64,000 nucleotides of DNA from Promethearchaeota archaeon (GCA_020343655.1 CP070805.1:1047503-1111502); one strand, 5' to 3'. Positions 8,716 through 18,296 are shown, numbered from the stretch's first letter. A program made the numbers and translations. Notes: generated by a model not told the origin, from the sequence alone.

Positions 8716-10164
8716 TTATATCGTATAATTATAGAAATTATAATTTGGATGATAAAAAACAGTAAAATTGTATTCCGAAAAAGTTGGCAGTATTAGATCT
8801 AATTCATATTGGAGTTCTATATATACCTTTAGACTGTTAACTTCTGTTTTATTTGTTATCTTTATGTTAATTGAACCATTTCCATATCCCATGGCTTTCC
8901 AATAAGTTAGATCCCAATTTAAATAGATAATATTTTTACTTGTGTTTGAGAGTAATTGAAAGTTTATATCTAAATGTCTCATTTCATTCAAAAATATATA
9001 CTCCAAATTATACAATTCTACTGTAGTGACATTATGATCTTCTCTTGGAATTACATAATCTCCTGACGTTTCAACTTCATATGGGTCAACATCAGTTTGC
9101 CAATTACAGTCTCGTTTCCACTTAAAACAATTCACTATACGTACATGAGCCTCGCTATAACTAGTTAATGCTTTAATTGTTATAAAATCTAAATCTGTAT
9201 TATTAAAATTAATCGATTGATAATGATTCGATTCTATTTCTTCAAAAAGGGCATGTTCTCTTATAAAACGTGTTGTTCCATTAATAGAACTATATAGAAA
9301 TACATCATATTTTATAATTTCTATAGGAGACCAAAGTTTTATGAAGACTTTATCCTTGGAATTTAAAAAAATTTTAACTTCTTGAGATTTTTTGAAATGA
9401 TTTGCCCAATATAAGTAAATTCGACCCGATGACGAGAAAGCAAACAAATTTGCTTTTGAAAGAAACCAAATATTCCAAAAATCAAAATATTGATGTCCTG
9501 ACTCTGTTATACATGTAAAATCTTTAGAGAAACTAATATGATCCAGTTTTAAATTAATTTCTCCAGAATTTGTTGTTATTTTAAAATCATTATATATTGA
9601 ACTCATATTTATTATAACATCAACATTTCCAGAATTAGTTTCGATTTCAAATATACTAAAATTTATGTTATATATGGTGAATTTTATATCTGAATTCCCA
9701 CTATAACTTTTGATGCCGTAGATATAATTAGGGTTTAAGAATACGCCGATACTTGCATCCACTATAATATTATTTGATATTGGTTCATTTATACGGCTAT
9801 AAATAGAAACCTTCAAAATAGATTGATTTTTTTCATAATTAATGACAAAAAATTCTTCCGGATTATAAGTACTTTTATGAATTATAATCCATTCTACTTC
9901 CAAAATATTACTTGAATTTTTTGTTGATTGAATGAAATTAATATCCGCCACTTGAATTTGATTGTCGATTTCAATTTCTGATATATATTCCTCGTTACTA
10001 GAAATTTCACAATATCCTGAAAATTCTTTGGGAATTTCATAAATGGATAGAATTGCTATTGATCCCAATAGCGATGAACTAATAATGATAAGCGCTGAAA
10101 ATATTGTTTTAATAATTTTTTTTTCGATAATTTTCCTAAATTTAAATCTATTTTTACCCAACAT
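8716..10164 (-). CDS. Membrane-anchored surface protein with adhesin-like beta repeats
   Basis: A 482-residue protein of unknown function. Residues about 18-38 (TIFSALIIISSSLLGSIAIL) form one hydrophobic helix after a basic N terminus, so it is a signal anchor with the rest outside. The extracellular part is Asn/Ser rich with many N-glycosylation sequons. Around residues 150-215 it carries repeated strands such as YSGNSDIKF, TNSGNVDVIIN and TNSGEINLKL. This S/TGN(V/I)xx pattern resembles the DUF4097-type putative adhesin beta-helix. It is probably monocistronic. The adhesin comparison is by pattern only. Confidence 0.65.
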   Translation of the reverse strand: MLGKNRFKFRKIIEKKIIKTIFSALIIISSSLLGSIAILSIYEIPKEFSGYCEISSNEEYISEIEIDNQIQVADINFIQSTKNSSNILEVEWIIIHKSTYNPEEFFVINYEKNQSILKVSIYSRINEPISNNIIVDASIGVFLNPNYIYGIKSYSGNSDIKFTIYNINFSIFEIETNSGNVDVIINMSSIYNDFKITTNSGEINLKLDHISFSKDFTCITESGHQYFDFWNIWFLSKANLFAFSSSGRIYLYWANHFKKSQEVKIFLNSKDKVFIKLWSPIEIIKYDVFLYSSINGTTRFIREHALFEEIESNHYQSINFNNTDLDFITIKALTSYSEAHVRIVNCFKWKRDCNWQTDVDPYEVETSGDYVIPREDHNVTTVELYNLEYIFLNEMRHLDINFQLLSNTSKNIIYLNWDLTYWKAMGYGNGSINIKITNKTEVNSLKVYIELQYELDLILPTFSEYNFTVFYHPNYNFYNYTI

Positions 10165-10269
10165 TTTTTATCGTAAAATATTTAGAATATTAATTCAACT
10201 TATAAATTTTCCTAGCTATTCAAAATCATGTTAAGATCTCAAATAAAATCTGCTAGAGTCTTAAAAAAT

Positions 10270-10404
10270 TTATGATGTAACAAATTCTTCTTCTATTTTA
10301 TAATTAAAAGAAATTCTTTGATGTGGATACCATAAAGAAATTAGGGCTAATCTTAATAAAAAATCAAATCTAATTGTTTTAAGAGCATTTACTAAATTAG
10401 ATAA
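10270..10404 (-). pseudogene. Possible gene remnant, no start codon
   Basis: A 44-codon open frame ends at TAA (10270-10272) and is closed upstream by TAA at 10405-10407. It has no ATG, GTG or TTG start. The translation (for example LVNALKTIRFDFLL and LWYPHQRISFNYK) has a protein-like amino-acid mix unlike the surrounding AT-rich spacer. It may be the tail of a decayed gene. The rest of the 390-base gap between the surface protein and Fae-Hps holds only the promoter of the latter. Confidence 0.25.
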
Positions 10405-10496
10405 TTAAATTTGAATAGGATAATTTTATTAATAAAAGATTAACTCTAGAATAATGTAGATACGCAATTTTTTTATGTTATCTAAAAAACACACTA

Positions 10497-10504
10497 TTAT
10501 AAAT
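10497..10504 (+). promoter_or_regulatory. TATA box of the fae-hps gene
   Basis: TTATAAAT lies about 55-60 bases before the coding start, preceded by an A-rich BRE-like stretch (AAAAAACACAC). Transcription would begin about 25 bases downstream, near 10525, leaving a short leader. The match is to the archaeal TBP/TFB consensus. Confidence 0.55.
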
Positions 10505-10556
10505 AGAAAAACTCTACAAATTATACAAAAATTTGAGTTTTAAGTAAAAATTTGTT

Positions 10557-11855
10557 GTGAAATTTATGCCAAAAACAGTAGAGTATTATGTTGGAGAGGC
10601 ATTAGTTGGGGAAGGGGATGATTTAGCACACATAGATTTAATAATTGGTTCTAAGAATGGACCTGTAGGTGTTTCATTTGCAAACGCACTCAGTACGCCT
10701 TCTAAGGGTCACGGCGGATTGCTCGCAGGCATCAGACCTAATCTTTTAGCAAAACCAGTTTCTCTTATAGTTCCTAAAGTGACTCTTGCTAAAATGGATG
10801 ATGCAAGCAAAATTTTTGGACCTGCTCAAGCTGCAGTCGCTAAAGGAATCGCAGATGCTGTTGAAGAGGGTATTATTCCAATGAATAAAATAGATGATTG
10901 GTTAATTATTGCGAGTGTATATATACATCCAAGCGCTAATGATTATCGAAAAATCTATCAATATAATTATGGTGCAACAAAATTAGCAATTCAGAGAGCA
11001 TTAAGAGGATATCCTCCTATAGAAAAGATTTTTTACGATAAAGACCGAGCTAAACACCCAGTTGCGGGAATAAGAGTTCCTAGACTGTGGCGACCTCCCT
11101 ATATACAGGTAGCATTAGACCATCCTGCCTTGGAAAAGCAAATGAAAGTTGTTAAAGAACTACCTAAAAGTGATCGGATCTTACTTGAAGTTGGCACGCC
11201 ATTTCTTAAGAAATATGGTGTTGAATCGATTAAAAAAATTCGAGAACTAGCAAAAGATAAATTTATTGTAGCCGATTTAAAAACCTTAGACGTTGGAAAA
11301 TTAGAGGTTGATTTTGCATTTGATGCTACTGCCGATGGGGTTGTAGCAAGTGGTTTAGCTTCTTCAGCTTCGCTTGACAAATTTATTCTAGAAGCACAGA
11401 GACTTGGCATTCATGCATTTGTTGATACAATGGAAGTTCAAGATCCGCTTGAAAAATTGAGTTCACTAAGACAAACACCCGATGTTGTGATCATTCATAG
11501 AGCTATTGACGTTGAGCAATCCACAACTGGAGATCGATCTCCTGACGCAGCTCAAAAAGCCCGATGGGGATTAGTACCAAAAATTAAAGAATTGTATGGG
11601 GGTCAAAAGAAAGCTTCAGGAAGGGATAGAGTTTTAGTCGCTGTTGCTGGTGGTATTGAACCTAGTACTGCCGCATATGCATTAGATCAAGGGGCAGATA
11701 TCCTCATCGTAGGCAGATTTATAGCCAGCGCGAAAGATGTTGAGTTTGCTATGAGAAGGATGTTAGGCGTTCTCCCTGGATATCAAGATATCAATCTTAA
11801 GAGAATTCACAGCGAAGACGATGACGAATCCGTAAAAAGAGCTACATGGGATTAA
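10557..11855 (+). CDS. fae-hps: Bifunctional formaldehyde-activating enzyme / 3-hexulose-6-phosphate synthase
   Basis: A two-domain enzyme of 432 residues. Residues about 10-165 are the Fae domain (VGEALVGEGDDLAHIDLIIG, with the conserved His), which condenses formaldehyde with tetrahydromethanopterin. Residues about 180-400 are the HPS TIM barrel (VALDHP, EVGTPFLKKYG, VADLKTLDVG), which joins formaldehyde and ribulose 5-phosphate or runs in reverse. In archaea the reverse ribulose monophosphate route supplies pentoses, with the Fae part trapping the formaldehyde released. The GTG at 10557 and an ATG three codons later (10566) are both possible starts. A TATA box sits at 10497 and a T run at 11870 may end transcription. 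Confidence 0.96.
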   Translation: MKFMPKTVEYYVGEALVGEGDDLAHIDLIIGSKNGPVGVSFANALSTPSKGHGGLLAGIRPNLLAKPVSLIVPKVTLAKMDDASKIFGPAQAAVAKGIADAVEEGIIPMNKIDDWLIIASVYIHPSANDYRKIYQYNYGATKLAIQRALRGYPPIEKIFYDKDRAKHPVAGIRVPRLWRPPYIQVALDHPALEKQMKVVKELPKSDRILLEVGTPFLKKYGVESIKKIRELAKDKFIVADLKTLDVGKLEVDFAFDATADGVVASGLASSASLDKFILEAQRLGIHAFVDTMEVQDPLEKLSSLRQTPDVVIIHRAIDVEQSTTGDRSPDAAQKARWGLVPKIKELYGGQKKASGRDRVLVAVAGGIEPSTAAYALDQGADILIVGRFIASAKDVEFAMRRMLGVLPGYQDINLKRIHSEDDDESVKRATWD

Positions 11856-11869
11856 AAAATTAGAAATAA

Positions 11870-11877
11870 TTTTTTTT
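11870..11877 (+). terminator. T-rich terminator after fae-hps
   Basis: Eight consecutive T bases begin 15 bases after the stop codon of fae-hps. Archaeal RNA polymerase terminates at such runs without needing a hairpin. No stem is visible here. Confidence 0.4.
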
Positions 11878-11941
11878 AGATCTCTCTTTGGTCAAAACTC
11901 TTGTACTTAATGTTTATAATCGAATTTTATAGATTATACTA

Positions 11942-13186
11942 TTATTTTAATTTGAAAATTTTATCATTTTTCTTAACAGGTTTATCAACAACAATCCCAA
12001 CTGTTAATCGCTCTTTTTTTGACGAAACTATGGGAGTTTCAGTAAGATTTTTTTTTTGCTTAATTTGAATCGATTTAACTTCTTGCCTTAAAAATGTATC
12101 AGTATGCGTCCCAATAATAAATATCTCATCTTTTAGTTTTAATTTACCTGATGTTAAAAGGATCTTAGCTGCCATTTTTTCAGGAAAGTAGTTCAAAACC
12201 TTGCCAATCTCAACCTTCTTATATTTCGAGATGTTTCCATCAAAATCTCTTTGTATTTCTGTACCTCTCGGTATCCCAAAATAAAATCCTGTAGAGAAAC
12301 CTCGATTGTATATTTTATGTAAACGTTTAAGCCAATCTTTAACTTTTTCTTGCGTAAAAGTGTTCCCATAATATGCATCAATCGCTTCTCTATAACAAGA
12401 TGCTGTTTCTTCAATGTAAATTGGATCTCTCATCCGGCCTTCAATCTTAAAAGCATCAATTTTTGCTTCAATTAATTTAGGAATATATTCGATCATGCAC
12501 AGATCTTTAGCATTAATGAAAAAAACTCCATCATATAACAATTCATTATTCTGATCATCATAAACTCTCCATTTTCTTCTACAAGGCTGTATGCATTTTC
12601 CCCTGTTTGCTGAGTAATCCTGAGATTGACAAATTTCAGCAGAAAAGTAGCACCGCCCTGATATCGAGGTACATTGAGCACCATGAACGAATGTTTCAAT
12701 TTCAGTTTTAGTTAATTTACTTTTAATTTCTTTGATTTGTTCTAGTGATAGCTCTCTTGCTAGAATTAATCTTTGAGCTCCTATTGATTCATAAAATTTT
12801 GCTGTTTGAGAATTAGAAATATTAGCTTGAGTAGAGATGTGGAAGTTTAAGCCTTTTTCTTTTGCTAAATTAATAGCTCCAATATCATGAATAATTACAG
12901 CATCAATTTCTGCCTCTGCAGCTTTTTCTAATATATGATCTAAAAAAGTGAACTCATTTTCATATATTACTACATTTGTAGTGAGATAAGCATGAGTATT
13001 ATTACTGTGGCAAGTTTTTACGATATTATTTAGCTCTTCTAGTTTAAAATTATCACTATACATTCGCATGTTAAAAGATTCAACACCAAAATATACGGCA
13101 TCAGTTTTACTTAATACAGCATTTAAAGATTTGTAGTTTTTTAAAGGAGCCATCAATTCGACTCTTTTTTCAGTAATATTCTTCAT
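11942..13186 (-). CDS. U32-family peptidase-like protein
   Basis: A 414-residue member of peptidase family U32. Bacterial members of this family (RlhA, TrhP) take part in prephenate-dependent hydroxylation of tRNA or rRNA. Landmarks are MAPLKNYKSLNAVL at the start, VYFGVESFNMRMY, and the Cys-rich signature HGAQC...SGRCYFSAEICQ...RGKCIQPCRRKW at about residues 168-205, which probably holds a metal or iron-sulphur cluster. The block DAFKIEGRMRDPIYI is also family-typical. A C-terminal beta domain (about 320-414) follows. It appears monocistronic. Substrate RNA or protein cannot be inferred. Confidence 0.88.
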   Translation of the reverse strand: MKNITEKRVELMAPLKNYKSLNAVLSKTDAVYFGVESFNMRMYSDNFKLEELNNIVKTCHSNNTHAYLTTNVVIYENEFTFLDHILEKAAEAEIDAVIIHDIGAINLAKEKGLNFHISTQANISNSQTAKFYESIGAQRLILARELSLEQIKEIKSKLTKTEIETFVHGAQCTSISGRCYFSAEICQSQDYSANRGKCIQPCRRKWRVYDDQNNELLYDGVFFINAKDLCMIEYIPKLIEAKIDAFKIEGRMRDPIYIEETASCYREAIDAYYGNTFTQEKVKDWLKRLHKIYNRGFSTGFYFGIPRGTEIQRDFDGNISKYKKVEIGKVLNYFPEKMAAKILLTSGKLKLKDEIFIIGTHTDTFLRQEVKSIQIKQKKNLTETPIVSSKKERLTVGIVVDKPVKKNDKIFKLK

Positions 13187-13278
13187 CGAATTTTTCTCAA
13201 GTAGGCATTTAATTCAAGTTTTATCTAAATTAAAATAGTCTAACATTGGCTAAATAATTATTATTTTCTTCAAGTTGA

Positions 13279-13470
13279 TTAATCAATTTTTTCTAATGGA
13301 TCATTTTTACTTGCCACAATTTCCTTTATTACATCAAGGGAGCGAATGTTGGTATAAAGATAAAAAAGATTTATTGTGATAATGCTTAAAATAGCGCTAA
13401 AGAGAAATAAATTTGCCGTTTTTGTGTATTTTTAGGAATTAAAAATGCCCATAAAAAGAGATCTATTCAT
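13279..13470 (-). pseudogene. Small membrane protein frame with an in-frame TAA
   Basis: From ATG at 13470 the frame reads MNRSLFMGIFNS, then TAA at 13432-13434. It then continues without another stop for 51 codons to TAA at 13279, giving KYTKTANLFLFSAILSIITI followed by a hydrophilic tail ending DPLEKID. The second part contains one clear membrane helix and has coding-like composition. It is 63 residues if the internal stop is ignored. It looks like a recently disabled gene, though a sequencing error at the stop would restore it. It fills the 380-base gap between the U32 gene and the long coiled-coil regulator. Confidence 0.4.
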
Positions 13471-13569
13471 TAGGTTAAGAAAGAAAAAAGTTTAATAAAA
13501 ATATATTATTTGCTTATTTTAAGAATGTCTTTACCACTTTTGGCATTTGGTTAATTTATTCTGCCAGAA

Positions 13570-15825
13570 TTATCTTATGGGACGGCTATTAGCTTGGAAT
13601 ATTGGTCCAATGAATTGACTGTATAAACGACTATAACCTTCTTGATTGGATACAACCGCGATCATTTCTGCTTCTCTTTCTGTAGCTGGTGCTAGAATTA
13701 CCTCTTCGGCATCCCGTGTGACAGCGAAAAATTCACCTGCAGTTTGTAATTGGCGGAATTGGATGTTTCCGAGCTGTTTCATTTTATTTATTATCCCGCT
13801 GTACTGCTGTAAGTCCCAATGGCTAGTTAACATAAACCGTACTGCTTTTTTCTGAAAAGCATATTCAGATACGACCTGTAAGATATCAGGAACTACATAT
13901 GGAGTAACAATAATAATTGAAGATTTTACACGATAAATCGCATCTTTTATAGCAGCAATCATCGCATCCTTTCCAACAACGGGCCAAGTTGTAACCTTAG
14001 CTATTTCCGGGATTGCACTGGAGGCAGTATGAATATCGGTTAACTTATCTTCATTATTCTCTGCTAATTCTGTAGCATCATCAATAGAATTCATAAATTG
14101 TAGAGTAAAATCTGCAATAGCATCTTTAACATTTTGAATAGTATCTCTTGTGGTATTTGATAAACTATTTTGGAGTGTTTTTGCGTTTTGTTCATATTTG
14201 GATTTATGATCTGCGAGCATATCGGTTAAATTAGTATTCATATCTTTAGCTTCAGCATTCCATAATCTAATTTCACTATCAATTTTATCTGAACAATCTC
14301 TTTTACCCTCTTCGAAATTAGTGTTAACATCTCTGGTCCAATCAGCACTTATTCTTTTAACTTCAATATCAAAATCAGTATACTGTTTTAATGAAATTTC
14401 TTTATGATTATTTATTGCATCATCATATTGTCTATGGTGTTGTTTAAGTGAACTTTCTAGAGAGTCTTTTAACTTTATTCTCGTATCAGAACAATCTTTT
14501 ACACCACTTTGTAAAGTATCATCAACCTCTCCAGCCAAATCAGTTGCTAGGTTTTCTAGTTGTGCATCTATAGTTTCTTGCGCCCTATAATCTAGATCAT
14601 TGGTTTCTGTTGCCAAACCATCGTTTTCCTTTACCATAATATCAGTTACATCTGTTTTAATCTGCTCAGTAGTGCCTCGTGTGTTTGTTATATAATCATC
14701 ACATGTTTTAATAAAATCCGGTTTCATTGGTTCTGAATATTTCAAAACGTTTTCTATAGTTGTTTTATGTCTAGCTTTATATTTTTTCTTTTTTCCCATC
14801 CAGAAAAATCCTTTTTTTGCCATATCTTCAGTAAAATCAGTAAACCTATTAGCATGTTCGAGTAAATTATCGATCAAGGTTAATGTCATATTTTTAAAAT
14901 CATTAGTTTGATCTGTTAATATTCTATGTCTCTCATCTACAGTTGCCTTTAAGTTTGTTTGGAGAGTGTCTGTAATATTCTTCACATGATTCGTGTGTTC
15001 TTTTAGCAAATTCGAAATTTTTGCTTTTAAATCAGTAACTACCTTATCCATACGTTCTAAGTATTTCTCTAGAATTTGCTCCATTTTAGGTTTAAGCTGG
15101 TTTGCAATATTTTTATGTCTTTCAACATGTTCATCCAAGTCCATCTTCAATTCTTTGTCTAAATTTGCTACTCTGGTTGAAAAATCATCCAACAGCTTTG
15201 AAATTAAAGTAGTAAGATTATCTTTTGTTTTATTAATTTCAGCTTCATTTTTGCTTACACTTGTTTCTGAAATATCTTTTAAATTTGAATTTAGCTTATC
15301 TATTATTGTATGAAGTTTCCTTTCTAATGTCTTGTTTGTCTCAATAAAACGATTAGTAGCACTATCTATACGGTTCTTTTTCTTATTATTTTTGGAATCA
15401 GAATCTTCGAAAAAGGCTTTGATTTGGGAATCAACTGCTTTTTCTACTTCGCCAATACTTTTATCTTGAATTGCTTCAAGTTTCTCAAAGCGATCTGATT
15501 GGTCAGCTAAAATAGTGTCCTTAATTTTGCCAATTTCATTTCTAAAATTCTCTGATTCACTTGTAAATAATTCAAAATATGGTTGAAGTGGAATATATCT
15601 ATCAACTATCCCTTCAATCCTCTTAAGAAAACCTTTCTCAACTAACCAATTGGTAACTTCTAATACAGTTTCATATTGTAGTCCTTCATGTTCTTCCACT
15701 AAAGTCATGTATACTTCAGAAGGAGTTGCGCGAGGAACTCTTAAATAGACTAAATAAATATTGATATGGTCTTCTGTAAATCCATATCGAGTAAATACTT
15801 CCTTAGTGAAATCTTTTAACGACAT
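13570..15825 (-). CDS. TrmB-like regulator with a very long central coiled coil
   Basis: A 751-residue protein in three parts. Residues 1-75 form a winged-helix domain of TrmB/MarR type (TPSEVYMTLVEEHEGLQYE, VTNWLVEKGFLKRIEG). Residues about 80-600 are almost pure helix, rich in Asp, Lys, Thr and Asn, with a coiled-coil pattern and a short basic break at about 345-355 (KKGFFWMGKKKKYK). Residues about 620-751 resemble the C-terminal sensor of TrmB proteins (AIKDAIYRVKSSIIIVTPYV, then RFMLTS, then RQLQ). The ATG at 15825 is preceded by a strong GAGGAG ribosome-binding site (15833-15838). The huge coiled coil between DNA-binding and sensor domains suggests a structural or long-reach regulatory role. 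Confidence 0.8.
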   Translation of the reverse strand: MSLKDFTKEVFTRYGFTEDHINIYLVYLRVPRATPSEVYMTLVEEHEGLQYETVLEVTNWLVEKGFLKRIEGIVDRYIPLQPYFELFTSESENFRNEIGKIKDTILADQSDRFEKLEAIQDKSIGEVEKAVDSQIKAFFEDSDSKNNKKKNRIDSATNRFIETNKTLERKLHTIIDKLNSNLKDISETSVSKNEAEINKTKDNLTTLISKLLDDFSTRVANLDKELKMDLDEHVERHKNIANQLKPKMEQILEKYLERMDKVVTDLKAKISNLLKEHTNHVKNITDTLQTNLKATVDERHRILTDQTNDFKNMTLTLIDNLLEHANRFTDFTEDMAKKGFFWMGKKKKYKARHKTTIENVLKYSEPMKPDFIKTCDDYITNTRGTTEQIKTDVTDIMVKENDGLATETNDLDYRAQETIDAQLENLATDLAGEVDDTLQSGVKDCSDTRIKLKDSLESSLKQHHRQYDDAINNHKEISLKQYTDFDIEVKRISADWTRDVNTNFEEGKRDCSDKIDSEIRLWNAEAKDMNTNLTDMLADHKSKYEQNAKTLQNSLSNTTRDTIQNVKDAIADFTLQFMNSIDDATELAENNEDKLTDIHTASSAIPEIAKVTTWPVVGKDAMIAAIKDAIYRVKSSIIIVTPYVVPDILQVVSEYAFQKKAVRFMLTSHWDLQQYSGIINKMKQLGNIQFRQLQTAGEFFAVTRDAEEVILAPATEREAEMIAVVSNQEGYSRLYSQFIGPIFQANSRPIR

Positions 15826-16093
15826 AAATTTATCTCCTCAAATAACATAAAATTCGATATTCAATCTTAAATTAATTTTAAGATGAATTTCATATAAATA
15901 TTTTAATTTGAAAATGTTTAATAATATTTTCAAAATTATAATATTAAAACTTAAGCTTCAAGGGAATTTATTAAACTCAATTCATTTGAAACCTTAGATA
16001 AGTTCCTAATTTAACTATACTAAAATGTCTGTAAAATTCATTAAATTCAATCAAGTAGATCTAAATTAATTGGGGAAAATTATTCCTCAATCC

Positions 16094-16102
16094 TTTTTAT
16101 AA
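16094..16102 (+). promoter_or_regulatory. Probable TATA box upstream of the surface protein at 16148
   Basis: TTTTTATAA lies about 46-54 bases before the ATG, within a 320-base divergent intergenic region that otherwise shows no gene. It would place the transcription start about 20 bases before the coding region. Confidence 0.35.
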
Positions 16103-16147
16103 CATTCACGTTAATTTAATTAGACCGATTTAGGTGTTAAAAGTAGA

Positions 16148-16825
16148 ATGAAAAAAGTTAGTAAAATAATACTTGGAATATTTACTTTCTCAATTTTATT
16201 TTCAATATTCAACGTTAATTCAGTATTGGGCGCAGGAGAAACGAATATTAATGTTAATGGAGATACTATTCAAACACAAATACAAGCTAATAACAGAATT
16301 ATGTTTACTTTTAGGCAAAGAACTCGACTTACATGGAATTCTAACGTTGATATCGATGTAAATATTGAATGCGATTCATTGCAAATTGGTGTAAAATATG
16401 TTGAAATAGAGATTTTAGCAGAGAGAAATTTAACAATGAACATGATATGTACAGAAGAGCAAATTCAACTTGGTTTAATTAAAGGGTATACTTATAGGAT
16501 AAGAGAACGAGAACGTTTCCAATATCAAGAAGGTTTCTGTGCTTACATACAATGTAATGATTCTTGTCAAGCAAAACTTAAAATACAAGCAACTAATCAA
16601 AATCGCAACGGAAATTGGGCTTATTATGATGAAACTGCTGAAGAGTGGGTCGCTGTGCCTACGACTATAGAAAATGGGTATTTAGTTGCCGAAACTGACC
16701 ACTTTTCTTATTGGACAATACTTATACCAGAAGCGGATAATACCTTGTTGATTGCCATTAGTATCGGAGTAATAATAGGAGTTATTGCGATAGTTACTAT
16801 CCTATATTTCAAGAAAAGAAAGTAA
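16148..16825 (+). CDS. Secreted protein with C-terminal membrane anchor
   Basis: A 225-residue hypothetical. Residues 1-29 form a signal peptide (KKVSKIILGIFTFSILFSIF, ending near VLGAG). A hydrophilic beta-rich domain with four or more cysteines (ECDS, MICTEE, FCAYIQCNDSCQ) covers about 30-195. Residues about 200-219 (LIAISIGVIIGVIAIVTILY) are a membrane helix followed by the basic cytoplasmic end FKKRK. The segment WAYYDETAEEWVAVPTTIEN followed by TDHFSYWTIL is typical of archaeal surface proteins. It is followed after 64 bases by a membrane-anchored HTH protein on the same strand. Confidence 0.7.
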   Translation: MKKVSKIILGIFTFSILFSIFNVNSVLGAGETNINVNGDTIQTQIQANNRIMFTFRQRTRLTWNSNVDIDVNIECDSLQIGVKYVEIEILAERNLTMNMICTEEQIQLGLIKGYTYRIRERERFQYQEGFCAYIQCNDSCQAKLKIQATNQNRNGNWAYYDETAEEWVAVPTTIENGYLVAETDHFSYWTILIPEADNTLLIAISIGVIIGVIAIVTILYFKKRK

Positions 16826-16838
16826 ATGTATTCATAAA

Positions 16839-16848
16839 TTTTTTTTTT
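16839..16848 (+). terminator. T-rich terminator
   Basis: A run of ten T bases starts 13 bases after the surface-protein stop codon. It may end transcription or lower read-through into the next gene at 16890. Confidence 0.35.
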
Positions 16849-16889
16849 AAATTTTTATTTATTAATTAAAGAACTCGGAATGAATTTAG

Positions 16890-18155
16890 TTGGTTATTAT
16901 CGATTTATTTAAAAGGAAAAACTGGAAGCTTGCTAAAATCCTACTTCTATTTATGGCTTTTCTTGTTTTTAATCTTTTATTAGTAAATATTAATGCTCGA
17001 AAAGAAAATATCCCTGGTTTTTCAACTCAAGATACAGTTTACCCAAACGAAACGGTTTCTTATAATTTTTGGAATAACATCACTTTTGAAATTTCTACAG
17101 ATACCTTAATCAATCTTTCTATTGATTATGAAAGTAATATAGCAAATCGCCAGACTTTTTTTATAATTAATAATAGTGATCCAATTTCATTGAATATATC
17201 AACTAAAACAAGCTTACAGAATTTTGGTGTAACAAAATCACCACAACAACCACAAAAAGGCAATTCTAAGTACCAATTTAGATACAACTGTATTTTTAAA
17301 ATAAGATCGAATACATCAATTGAAAATCTGACTATTAGGTATAGAAAAATTCAATATTACGGTATAAATCCAGATATTTCATATTCTTTAGCTATTTTTG
17401 AAACAAGTCAAGAATCTTGGGAAATCATTGAAACAGTAGAGAAAGTAAATGAAACTACCTCTGAAAAATATTTAGATAGTTCAATCATAAATATCCAGCC
17501 AAATACTGAATATTACATTACTATTTTTGAAGAGGGACCAATTCCGTATGATTGGACGTGGTTAATAATTACAGGCACAATAATAGCAATTGCAATCATA
17601 GCTTTAGTAGTATTAATTTCAAAAAAAGATTATTTCCAATATCTAAAAACAAGAACGATACCAATTGAGAAAGGAGCTCACCGTTTATCTTTAGATGAGG
17701 TTTTGGAAAATGAAAACCGAAATAAAATAATTGATTTAATCCTTAATGAGCCTGGAATTCATTTTAATGAATTGTTACGCAGAACTGGGTTAGCCGCAGG
17801 AAATCTTGTTTGGCATCTAGACATTTTACTTACATATAAAGTTATTGGGAAAAAAAGAATAGGAAACTTTATTTCTTATTTCCCCTATTACCAAAAAAAT
17901 CCAATCTCTAATGTGGATTTAAAATTGCAAAAGAGTAAATTAACTCTAGAGATTTTAGAGATGATTGAAAAAAAACCTGGGATATGGAATAATCTAATTA
18001 CAAAAAATTTCAAGGTAGATCATAAGACAATTCAATATCACATTAAAAAGTTAATAGATCTTAACTTAATAAACATAAAGAAAGAAGGTAGGAAAAATAA
18101 GTTATATCCTAATCTTGAATCTGATTATTTTAATGATAAAAATAATTATAACTAA
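16890..18155 (+). CDS. Membrane-anchored protein with two cytoplasmic winged-helix domains
   Basis: A 421-residue protein starting at TTG 16890. Residues about 14-33 are a first hydrophobic helix (ILLLFMAFLVFNLLLV), and residues about 34-222 form an Asn/Ser-rich extracellular beta domain. Residues about 224-245 (LIITGTIIAIAIIALVVLIS) are a second membrane helix. The rest is cytoplasmic and holds two winged-helix units, about 275-330 (GIHFNELLRRTGLAAGNLVW) and about 350-410 (GIWNNLITKNFKVDHKTIQY). The layout, outside domain then membrane then DNA-binding pair, is that of a one-protein transmembrane transcription regulator. Its likely partner or target is the surface protein just upstream. Confidence 0.75.
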   Translation: MVIIDLFKRKNWKLAKILLLFMAFLVFNLLLVNINARKENIPGFSTQDTVYPNETVSYNFWNNITFEISTDTLINLSIDYESNIANRQTFFIINNSDPISLNISTKTSLQNFGVTKSPQQPQKGNSKYQFRYNCIFKIRSNTSIENLTIRYRKIQYYGINPDISYSLAIFETSQESWEIIETVEKVNETTSEKYLDSSIINIQPNTEYYITIFEEGPIPYDWTWLIITGTIIAIAIIALVVLISKKDYFQYLKTRTIPIEKGAHRLSLDEVLENENRNKIIDLILNEPGIHFNELLRRTGLAAGNLVWHLDILLTYKVIGKKRIGNFISYFPYYQKNPISNVDLKLQKSKLTLEILEMIEKKPGIWNNLITKNFKVDHKTIQYHIKKLIDLNLINIKKEGRKNKLYPNLESDYFNDKNNYN

Positions 18156-18296
18156 GTTTAAAGTATATTCCATTTCCTGTTTTTTTCTTATATATCAAAT
18201 AAGGTTAGAGAATAAAAATCTATTTTTGTTTTAATATATTAATTTTTCATAAACATAGGTTTAGATAAAAATAGATGTAAATTGAGGTATATATAA

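Noticed and set aside
10043-10234. Plus-strand frame opposite the N terminus of the surface protein
   Set aside because: It is the complement of a signal-anchor region and has no motif. It is a shadow frame.
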